A stretch of DNA of 64,000 bases from NCBI RefSeq assembly GCF_015291725.1, contig NZ_CP030038.1, positions 3,399,001 through 3,463,000 of the forward strand. Direction: 5' to 3'. Below, piece after piece: positions 57,983 through 64,000 of the stretch (its first letter is position 1; each line of letters begins with the position of its first letter). Source of the stretch: Bradyrhizobium sp. CCBAU 51765 (GTDB lineage: Bacteria > Pseudomonadota > Alphaproteobacteria > Rhizobiales > Xanthobacteraceae). Made by a program: the position numbers and the translations under genes. A model generated the notes under the pieces. The model was not told where the DNA came from and made no database searches. It was given only the letters and a program-made list of their open reading frames with translations.

Positions 57983-58291
57983 ATGTCCGTCACCGTCTTC
58001 ATCCGCTATCAGCTCGATCCCTTCAAACGCCCGCAGTTCGAGGAATATTCGAAGCGCTGGCTCACCATCATCCCGAGATGTGGCGGCGAGCTGATCGGCT
58101 ATTTCATGCCGCATGAGGGCACCAACAACATCGCGTTCGCCCTGATCTCGTTCGAGAGCCTGGCGGCGTACGAGTCTTATCGCAAGCGGCTGCGCGCCGA
58201 TCTCGACGGCACCGCAAATTTCAACTTTGCGGAGGCGGAGAAATTCATCCTCGCCGAGGAGCGCACCTTCCTGCGCAAGGTGGTATTGTAG
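57983..58291 (+). CDS. NIPSNAP-family small protein
   Basis: 102 residues. The sequence [24 protein letters not shown] ... [37 protein letters not shown] is typical of the NIPSNAP dimeric alpha/beta-barrel family. The biochemical role is not known. AGGAACCCGTC precedes the ATG. It is followed after 23 bases by another barrel protein of the same superfamily. Confidence 0.85.
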   Translation: MSVTVFIRYQLDPFKRPQFEEYSKRWLTIIPRCGGELIGYFMPHEGTNNIAFALISFESLAAYESYRKRLRADLDGTANFNFAEAEKFILAEERTFLRKVVL

Positions 58292-58314
58292 GCCATCAAC
58301 GCAAGGAGATGCCC

Positions 58315-58665
58315 ATGATCGCCGTGATCTTCGAGGTCTGGCCCAAGCCGGAACACCGCCAGGACTATTTCGACCTCGCAGCCGATTTGAAGCCGCTGCT
58401 GCAGACCATCGACGGCTTCATCTCGGTCGAGCGCTTCGAGAGCCTGACCGAGAAGGGCAAGATCCTGTCGGTGTCGTTCTGGCGGGATGAGGCAGCAGTC
58501 GCGGCCTGGCGCAACACGATGGAGCATCGCCGCACCCAGGCCAAAGGCCGCGCAAAGATCTTCGCGGACTATCATCTGCGCATCGCCAGCGTGATCCGGG
58601 ACTACAGCATGACCGACCGCGAGCAGGCTCCGAAGGACAGCCGCGCGGTGCACGACGCGCACTAG
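58315..58665 (+). CDS. Antibiotic-biosynthesis-monooxygenase-like (ABM) domain protein
   Basis: 116 residues. MIAVIFEVWPKPEHRQDYFDLAADLKPLLQ ... FISVERFESLTEKGKILSVSFWRDEAAVAAWRN is the ABM fold. Such proteins oxidise quinol-type substrates or degrade heme, or act in stress responses. Start 58315 is chosen over the ATG at 58309 because AAGGA at 58303-58307 is 7 bases before it. Second gene of a likely three-gene run with the NIPSNAP and PEP-mutase-like genes. Confidence 0.85.
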   Translation: MIAVIFEVWPKPEHRQDYFDLAADLKPLLQTIDGFISVERFESLTEKGKILSVSFWRDEAAVAAWRNTMEHRRTQAKGRAKIFADYHLRIASVIRDYSMTDREQAPKDSRAVHDAH

Positions 58666-58716
58666 CGCACTTGAAGACGCGCGCCTATCTCTGCGCGGCC
58701 AACAAGGGAGAGAAAC

Positions 58717-59526
58717 ATGCACGTGACGACCGCGGACAAGCGCGCGACATTCAGGAAGATGCACGAGAGCGGCTGCTTCATCCTGCCTAATCCGGTCGAT
58801 GTCGGCAGCGCGAAAGCCTTGCAGCATCTCGGTTTCAAGGCGATCGCCTCCTCGAGCGCAGGCTTTGCCTGGACCATCGGCAAGGCCGACAACCACGTCA
58901 GCGTCGAGGACGTCTGTCAGCATCTGGCAGCATTGAGCTCGGCCGTCGACATCCCCGTGAACGCCGATTTCGAGGGCGGCTTTGCCGTCGAGCCGGACAG
59001 GGTCGCCGACAATGTCGAGCGCTGTGTGCGTACCGGCGTCGCGGGCCTCTCGATCGAGGATTCCACGGGCGACACGGACAAGCCGCTCTACGACCGCGCG
59101 CTTGCGGTCGAGCGCATCAGGGCCTCGCGCAAGGCGATCGGCGACAGCGGCACGCTGCTGGTCGGCCGCTGCGAGGCTTACTTGTGGGGCGTCACCGACC
59201 TCAAGCTCGTCATCGATCGGCTGACCGCTTATGCCGATGCCGGCGCCGAGTGTCTCTACGCGCCCGGCCTGAAGAGCCGCGAGGACATCGCCGCGGTGGT
59301 GAAGGCGGTGCATCCAAAGCCGTTCAATCTCCTGATCGGCGCGTCCGGCCTGTCGCTGCAGGAAGCCCGAGATCTCGGCGTGCGCCGCATCAGTGTGGGC
59401 GGCTCGCTCGCCCGCGCCGCCTGGGGCGGCTTCATGCGCGCTGCAAAGGAGATGGCGGAGAAGGGAACGTTCACAGAGCTTGCCGGCGGCTATTCCGGCG
59501 GCGAGCTCAACAAGATCTTCAGCTAG
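58717..59526 (+). CDS. Isocitrate lyase/PEP mutase superfamily enzyme
   Basis: 269 residues. Mg-binding NADFEGGFA (about 86-94) and GLSIEDSTGD (about 110-119) are typical. The KKCGH catalytic loop of true isocitrate and methylisocitrate lyases is missing, so those activities are unlikely; oxaloacetate decarboxylase or phosphonopyruvate-type activity is more probable. It lies 51 bases after the ABM gene on the same strand. Confidence 0.88.
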   Translation: MHVTTADKRATFRKMHESGCFILPNPVDVGSAKALQHLGFKAIASSSAGFAWTIGKADNHVSVEDVCQHLAALSSAVDIPVNADFEGGFAVEPDRVADNVERCVRTGVAGLSIEDSTGDTDKPLYDRALAVERIRASRKAIGDSGTLLVGRCEAYLWGVTDLKLVIDRLTAYADAGAECLYAPGLKSREDIAAVVKAVHPKPFNLLIGASGLSLQEARDLGVRRISVGGSLARAAWGGFMRAAKEMAEKGTFTELAGGYSGGELNKIFS

Positions 59527-59583
59527 GCCGACGAAAAGCGGCGGGATGTTGCATCCCGCCGCTCTCGCGTCTCATTGCGACTG

Positions 59584-60009
59584 TTACTTCGCGCCGCTGG
59601 ACGGCGTCTGCGCATCCGGCGCCGGCTTTGCAGCAGGCGTATCGGGAGCCGGGGCAGCAGGCCTGCTCGGCGCCGCACCCGTGGTCACGCCCGGCTCGGT
59701 GTTGTTGCGCGGGGTCACGTCGCGCATGCCAGGAGGCGCCGCCGGATTGGTCGGCTGCGTCTGCGCAGTCTGCGAGGCCGGTGTGTTGCGGGCCTCGTTG
59801 GTCGTGCTCGTATTGTTCAAGCCGTAGAACACCGCGCCCAGCACCAGGGCGACCGCTACCGCAAACAGCGCGATCTTGCCGCTGGAGGCAGGGCCTTCCC
59901 CGAGCTCGGGATCGGCCTGGAGGTCGGCATCCCGGCGCGCCGCGCGAGAATACTCATCGTCGGCGAGGTTCGGGCGATACGGATCGTTGGGAAAACGGTC
60001 GTCAGCCAT
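59584..60009 (-). CDS. Single-pass membrane protein with Pro/Thr-rich periplasmic tail, unknown function
   Basis: 141 residues. Acidic/polar N terminus (1-47), one membrane segment (IALFAVAVALVLGAVFYGL, about 48-66) and a low-complexity tail rich in Pro, Ala, Thr and Asn. The ATG at 60009 follows a GAGGAGATC site and is far better than an in-frame ATG at 60279. No family is recognised. Divergent from the TRIC-like gene. Confidence 0.75.
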   Translation of the reverse strand: MADDRFPNDPYRPNLADDEYSRAARRDADLQADPELGEGPASSGKIALFAVAVALVLGAVFYGLNNTSTTNEARNTPASQTAQTQPTNPAAPPGMRDVTPRNNTEPGVTTGAAPSRPAAPAPDTPAAKPAPDAQTPSSGAK

Positions 60010-60175
60010 CGATTGGATCTCCTCGGTTATGACGTCGGGACAACCCTCAGGTGCGAGATTCCGTTCCGCGCCACCCAATGCTTTCGTCGCATGTTGCTCT
60101 CCTGTCGGGAATCGGGAACCTGTTCGCTCGGGAACTGCACGCGAGTTCCATGGCCGCGACGAGGGAACGAAGCCG

Positions 60176-60826
60176 ATGTGGAGTCTGCCGCCGACCGATA
60201 GCGTGCTGCACTTTCTGGCCCTCGTCGCCTTGACGGCAGAGGGCATGACGGCCGCACTGGCCGCGGGGCGGCGCAGCATGGATTATGTCGGCGTCTGTCT
60301 TCTCGCCTGCATCACCGCGCTTGGCGGCGGCACGCTGCGCGATCTGTTTCTCGGTCACTATCCGCTCGTGTGGGTGGCCCACCCGATCTACCTTGCACTG
60401 CCGGGCGGGGCGGCGCTGCTGACGATCCTGATCGCGCGCCTCGTGCATCGGCTGCACCTCGCCTTCATCGTGCTCGATGCGATCGGCCTCGTCGTCTTCA
60501 CCATGATCGGCTGCAACGTCGGCTGGCAGATGGATGCCTCGCTGCCGATCGTCATCGTCTCGGGCATGGTAACGGGCTGCGCCGGCGGCGTGTTGCGCGA
60601 TGTGCTCTGCAACGACGTGCCGCTGCTGTTTCGATCCGAGCTCTATGCCAGCGTCTCGGTCGTCACAGGCTTGTTCTACGCCACGGCGTTCGGCTTCAAT
60701 CTCCATGCCGAGCTCTGGACGATCTTGACCTTCGTGCTCGGCCTCAGCTTCCGCCTGCTCGCGGTGCACTACAGATGGGAGATGCCGAAATTCGTGTTCA
60801 CCGGGGATGAAGAGAAGGAGCGGTGA
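60176..60826 (+). CDS. UPF0126/TRIC-family membrane channel protein
   Basis: 216 residues with about seven membrane segments in two internal repeats. Each repeat has the family's GG-RD motif: GGGTLRDLFLG (about 45-55) and GGVLRDVLCNDVPLLF (about 130-145). Bacterial TRIC proteins are trimeric potassium-conducting channels. The ATG at 60176 gives the normal length; the frame remains open upstream but has no family resemblance. Confidence 0.9.
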   Translation: MWSLPPTDSVLHFLALVALTAEGMTAALAAGRRSMDYVGVCLLACITALGGGTLRDLFLGHYPLVWVAHPIYLALPGGAALLTILIARLVHRLHLAFIVLDAIGLVVFTMIGCNVGWQMDASLPIVIVSGMVTGCAGGVLRDVLCNDVPLLFRSELYASVSVVTGLFYATAFGFNLHAELWTILTFVLGLSFRLLAVHYRWEMPKFVFTGDEEKER

Positions 60827-60845
60827 GCGCTGTCGCGCGCGAGCG

Positions 60846-60890
60846 GCGAATAGCGAATGGTTCTCGGCCATTCGCCACTCGCTATTCCCC
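60846..60890. repeat. Palindromic repeat built from 7-8-base units (family A, copy 3), overlapping a gene end
   Basis: CGAATGG (60854-60860) pairs with CCATTCG (60868-60874) around TTCTCGG; outer GCGAATAG and CTATTC units continue the symmetry imperfectly, with an extra GCCACTC unit on one side. The minus-strand cytochrome gene ends inside it: its TAG stop is 60884-60882, so the element supplies that stop codon and the last few residues. Confidence 0.8.
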
Positions 60891-62102
60891 ACTCGCCTGG
60901 CTCTTCCTCGCCCTCGCCACCTGGGCCGGCGTCACCAGCAGGCCCGCATTGCCCCAGGAATTGCGGATGTAATTCGTCACCGCCGCGATCTCGTCGTCGG
61001 ACAGTTGTTTGGCATAACCCGGCATCTCCCCGGTGTTGGGCGCGCGCGGTGTGGTCACGGTGAGGGCGCCGTCGAGGATGATGCGCAAGGTGGAGGATGG
61101 GTTGTTGGATTGCAGCAGCGCATTGCCTGGCAAGGGCGGATAGATCCGCGGGGCTCCGGAGCCGTCGGCCTCATGGCAGGCGATGCAGAGTTTTGCGTAG
61201 ACGGCCTGGCCGGCCTTCATCTCGGCATCGTCAGGCGGCGTCACGATCGTCTCGCGTCGCGTCGACGGCAGGCTCTTCAAGTAAATGGCGATTGCGCGCA
61301 CATCGGCATCGCTCATTTTCGCGGTCGAGTTGACGACGACCTCCGCCATCGGCCCGCCGGCATGGCTTTTGGCGTTGCGCCCGCTTTGCAGATACTCCGC
61401 GATGTCCTCCTCGCTCCACGATTTCAGCCCGGTGCGGACGGCGCCATCGAGGCGGGGGGCAAACCAGCCTCCGACCTCGTTGCCGGATAGCGCCTGCGCG
61501 TCCCTGTCGGCGCCGAAGTAGTTCTTGGGCGTGTGGCAGGCGCCGCAATGACCGAGCCCGGTGACGAGATAGCCGCCTCTGTTCCAGGCCGCGCTCTTGC
61601 TCTGGTCCGGCTCGAACAGGCCGGGCTTGAAATACATGGCGTTCCACAGCCGCATCAGGCCGCGATAGCCGAACGGCCAGCGCAGTTCCGGCGGCTTGTT
61701 GCGGCTCGCCACGGGCGCCAGCGTGGCGAGATAAGCGCGGATCGCCAGCGTGTCGTCCTTCGTCATTTTGGTGAAGTAGGGATAGGGGAAGGCCGGGTAA
61801 TAGTTCGAGCCGTCGGGCGCGATGCCATAGCGCAGTGCACGGGTGAAATCGGCATCCCTCCAGGCGCCGATGCCGGTGTCGCGGTCCGGCGTCAGGTTCG
61901 GCGCAAAGATCGCGCCGAACGGCGTGTCGATCCGCTTGCCGCCCGCGAACGGCTTGGCCGGATCCGCGGTGTGGCAGCCCGCGCAGTCGCCGGCCTCGAC
62001 CAGCGCCTTGCCATAGGCGATCAGTTCCGGCGATGGCTCGGCGGCAAGGGCCGCGCCAGCAACTGCACTGCACAACGCGATCACAGCCAGAATCGTCCGC
62101 AT
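60882..62102 (-). CDS. Secreted triheme cytochrome c
   Basis: 406 residues. Signal peptide 1-20 (ends ALAAE). Three CXXCH heme-binding motifs: CAGCH, CGACH and CIACH, in three cytochrome c domains as in the cytochrome subunits of membrane alcohol, aldehyde or gluconate dehydrogenases. No dehydrogenase partner gene is adjacent. It would pass electrons in the periplasm to a terminal oxidase. The 3' end runs into a palindromic repeat. Start 62102 is chosen for the signal peptide. Confidence 0.92.
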   Translation of the reverse strand: MRTILAVIALCSAVAGAALAAEPSPELIAYGKALVEAGDCAGCHTADPAKPFAGGKRIDTPFGAIFAPNLTPDRDTGIGAWRDADFTRALRYGIAPDGSNYYPAFPYPYFTKMTKDDTLAIRAYLATLAPVASRNKPPELRWPFGYRGLMRLWNAMYFKPGLFEPDQSKSAAWNRGGYLVTGLGHCGACHTPKNYFGADRDAQALSGNEVGGWFAPRLDGAVRTGLKSWSEEDIAEYLQSGRNAKSHAGGPMAEVVVNSTAKMSDADVRAIAIYLKSLPSTRRETIVTPPDDAEMKAGQAVYAKLCIACHEADGSGAPRIYPPLPGNALLQSNNPSSTLRIILDGALTVTTPRAPNTGEMPGYAKQLSDDEIAAVTNYIRNSWGNAGLLVTPAQVARARKSQASGE

Positions 62103-62393
62103 GCTCGGCCTCTCCTGCGACCAATCGCCGTCATCGGCGCCACGGGGGCGGCCATTCATTTCGCGACGGCGGGGGTATGGTGACACAAATTGAAAATGCC
62201 CGGCGTGTTTGCTGCCACGAAATTGCGATTTTCACCCGGCGCGCCCTTTCATCCAGATTTGTGGTGCGGATCATGAAATATCCGACATAGAGTGGCGGTG
62301 ATGGTCGGCGCGCCCTAGCTAAAAACGACGGGAAGGCAACGGCTTAAGCGAGCTTAAGTAACAAAGGCCTGAGCAGGGCCAAACGAGGACAGC
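62103..62393. other. Divergent intergenic region with a CTTAAG dyad
   Basis: 291 bases between the cytochrome (-) and indolepyruvate oxidoreductase (+) genes. It is relatively AT-rich at 62180-62290, consistent with promoters. Two CTTAAG copies (62343-62348 and 62353-62358) lie 36 bases before the plus-strand start and could be an operator or hairpin. No gene is supported. Confidence 0.4.
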
Positions 62394-64000
62394 ATGGGCA
62401 TCAACCAGGGTCCGATCAGTCTCGATCAAAAATACACCCAGGAAACCGGTCACGTCTTCACCACGGGCATCCAGGCCCTGGTCCGCCTGCCGATGGCCCA
62501 GATCCGGCGCGACCGCGCCAACGGCCTCAATACCGCGGGCTTCATCTCCGGCTATCGCGGCTCGCCGCTCGGCGGCTACGACCAGCAGCTATTCGCCGCC
62601 CGTAAGCATCTGGAACAGTACAACATCAAGTTCCAGCCCGGCGTGAACGAGGACCTCGCGGCCACCGCCGTCTGGGGCTCGCAGCAGCTCAACCTCTCGC
62701 CCGGCGCCAAATACGACGGCGTCGTCGGCATCTGGTACGGCAAGGGCCCGGGCGTCGACCGCTGCGGCGACGTGTTCCGCCACGGCAATGCCGCCGGCTC
62801 GGCCAAGAACGGCGGCGTGCTGTGCCTTGCCGGCGATGACCACGGCGCGAAATCCTCCACCGTTCCGCATCAGTCGGACCACGCCTTCATCTCGGCGCTG
62901 ATGCCCTATCTCTATCCCTCCAGCATCCACGAGATGATCGAGATGGGCCTGCTCGGCATCGCGATGTCGCGCTATTCCGGCTGCTGGGTCGGCATGAAGG
63001 TGATCACCGAGACGGTGGAGACCACGGCCGAGATCGACCTCACCGACGAGATGAAGCCTTTCATCATTCCCACCGATTTCGAACTGCCGCCCGGCGGGCT
63101 CAATCTGCGCTGGCCCGACGACCGCTTCGAGCAGGACCGGCGCCTGCAGGACTACAAGGGCTTTGCCGCCATCGCATTCGCGCGCGCCAACAAGGTCAAC
63201 CGCGTCACCATGGATTCGCCGAACGCCCGCTTCGGCATCATGGCGTCAGGCAAGAGCTATGAGGACGTGCGCCAGGCGTTGCGCGAACTGGGGATCACCG
63301 AGGAGGTCGCCGCCAGGATCGGCCTTCGCCTCTACAAGATCGGCATGCCCTGGCCGCTGGAGCCGGAAGGCGTGCGGCAGTTTGCGGTCGGGCTCGAAGA
63401 GATCTTCATCGTCGAGGAGCGCCGCGAGATCGTCGAAAACCAGGTCAAGCAGGAGCTGTTCAACTGGCGCGACGACGTCCGCCCGCGCATCGTCGGCAAG
63501 ATGGACGAGCACGACAAGCGCTTCCTGACCTTCGCCGCCGAGCTGAGCGTCGCCTCGCTTGCGACCTCGCTGACCGAACGACTTCTTCGACTTAATCTCA
63601 ACCCTGAGATCGCGGAGATGCTGCGCGTCAAGGCCGATTGGTTCAACGGCCGTCAGGCGACCCAGATGCAGGCGGTCGCCCCTGTCTCCCGCACTCCCTA
63701 CTTCTGCTCCGGCTGTCCTCACAACACATCTACGAAGGTCCCCGAAGGCAGCCGCGCGCTCGCCGGCATCGGCTGTCACTTCATGGCGCTGTGGATGGAC
63801 CGCTCGACCGAGACCTTTACCCATATGGGCGGCGAGGGCGTGCCCTGGGTCGGCATCGCGCCCTTCACCAACGAGAACCACATCTTCGCCAATCTCGGCG
63901 ACGGCACCTATTTCCACTCCGGCTTGCTTGCCATTCGCCAGGCGGTCGCCTCCAAGACCAACATCACCTACAAGATCCTCTACAACGACGCTGTCGCCAT
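62394..64000 (+). CDS. Indolepyruvate ferredoxin oxidoreductase family protein, fused form (3' end outside window)
   Basis: About 535 residues are visible before the window ends; fused members of this family have roughly 1150. It starts MGINQGPISLDQKYTQ at an ATG with GAGGAC in front. Visible blocks: FISGYRGSPLGGYDQQL (pyrimidine-binding part), VWYGKGPGVDRCGDVFRHGN-type sequence (as WYGKGPGVDRCGD), CLAGDDHGAKSS, FIVEERREIVENQ, and FCSGCPHNTST with GGEGVPW from the thiamine-diphosphate domain. The enzyme oxidatively decarboxylates 2-keto acids from aromatic or branched amino acids to acyl-CoA, passing electrons to ferredoxin. Confidence 0.92.
   Translation, partial: MGINQGPISLDQKYTQETGHVFTTGIQALVRLPMAQIRRDRANGLNTAGFISGYRGSPLGGYDQQLFAARKHLEQYNIKFQPGVNEDLAATAVWGSQQLNLSPGAKYDGVVGIWYGKGPGVDRCGDVFRHGNAAGSAKNGGVLCLAGDDHGAKSSTVPHQSDHAFISALMPYLYPSSIHEMIEMGLLGIAMSRYSGCWVGMKVITETVETTAEIDLTDEMKPFIIPTDFELPPGGLNLRWPDDRFEQDRRLQDYKGFAAIAFARANKVNRVTMDSPNARFGIMASGKSYEDVRQALRELGITEEVAARIGLRLYKIGMPWPLEPEGVRQFAVGLEEIFIVEERREIVENQVKQELFNWRDDVRPRIVGKMDEHDKRFLTFAAELSVASLATSLTERLLRLNLNPEIAEMLRVKADWFNGRQATQMQAVAPVSRTPYFCSGCPHNTSTKVPEGSRALAGIGCHFMALWMDRSTETFTHMGGEGVPWVGIAPFTNENHIFANLGDGTYFHSGLLAIRQAVASKTNITYKILYNDAVA

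Overview
This window is a high-GC stretch of an alphaproteobacterial chromosome, most probably Bradyrhizobium or a very close relative. The assignment rests on the gene order around the ribosomal clusters, alphaproteobacterial protein variants (short-LID adenylate kinase, zinc-free S14, an ATP12-type F1 assembly factor), and intergenic palindromes of the kind abundant in Bradyrhizobium. No replication origin, tRNA, rRNA, CRISPR array, insertion sequence or prophage was seen.

Layout. 1-468 is the 3' end of a D-2-hydroxyacid dehydrogenase gene. 741-10995 is the rplJ-rplL-rpoB-rpoC unit, with an L10-type leader, hairpins between genes and a strong terminator after rpoC. 11132-15302 holds an FAD oxidoreductase/methyltransferase fusion followed by an ABC exporter with very acidic ends. 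15303-16152 is non-coding and carries a candidate rpsL promoter. 16153-36549 is the str-S10-spc-alpha supercluster (rpsL, rpsG, fusA, tuf, then rpsJ to rplQ), closed by a classic terminator. Inside it secY is followed at once by a second, divergent SecY-like gene, then by an adenylate kinase with a long histone-H1-like tail. 36664-50513 is mixed housekeeping: SDR, CLC antiporter, quinone-oxidoreductase-like protein with a divergent HxlR regulator, porin, HtrA protease with overlapping rarA, pseudouridine synthase, ATP12 chaperone, an orphan FliK/FlhB-C-terminus pair and a class D beta-lactamase. 50624-64000 holds acyl-CoA carboxylase beta, several small secreted or membrane proteins, a GST, dimeric alpha/beta-barrel proteins, a PEP-mutase-family enzyme, a TRIC-type channel, a triheme cytochrome c and the start of a fused indolepyruvate ferredoxin oxidoreductase.

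How they work together. The first 36 kb supplies the RNA polymerase core (beta, beta', alpha), elongation factors, most 30S/50S proteins and the SecY translocon. Many genes overlap by 1-8 bases, implying translational coupling. Several intergenic gaps in these otherwise conserved operons hold palindromic repeats, in at least three sequence families.

Most notable: the tandem second SecY (31571-32782). It appears to lack the plug helix, the conserved Arg of the C5 loop (R357) and the basic C4 motif, all of which are present in the adjacent canonical SecY. I know of no described function for such a protein. Other points of interest are the Adk tail, the oxidoreductase/methyltransferase plus exporter pair, the orphan FliK/FlhX pair, and a repeat that provides the stop codon of a cytochrome gene.
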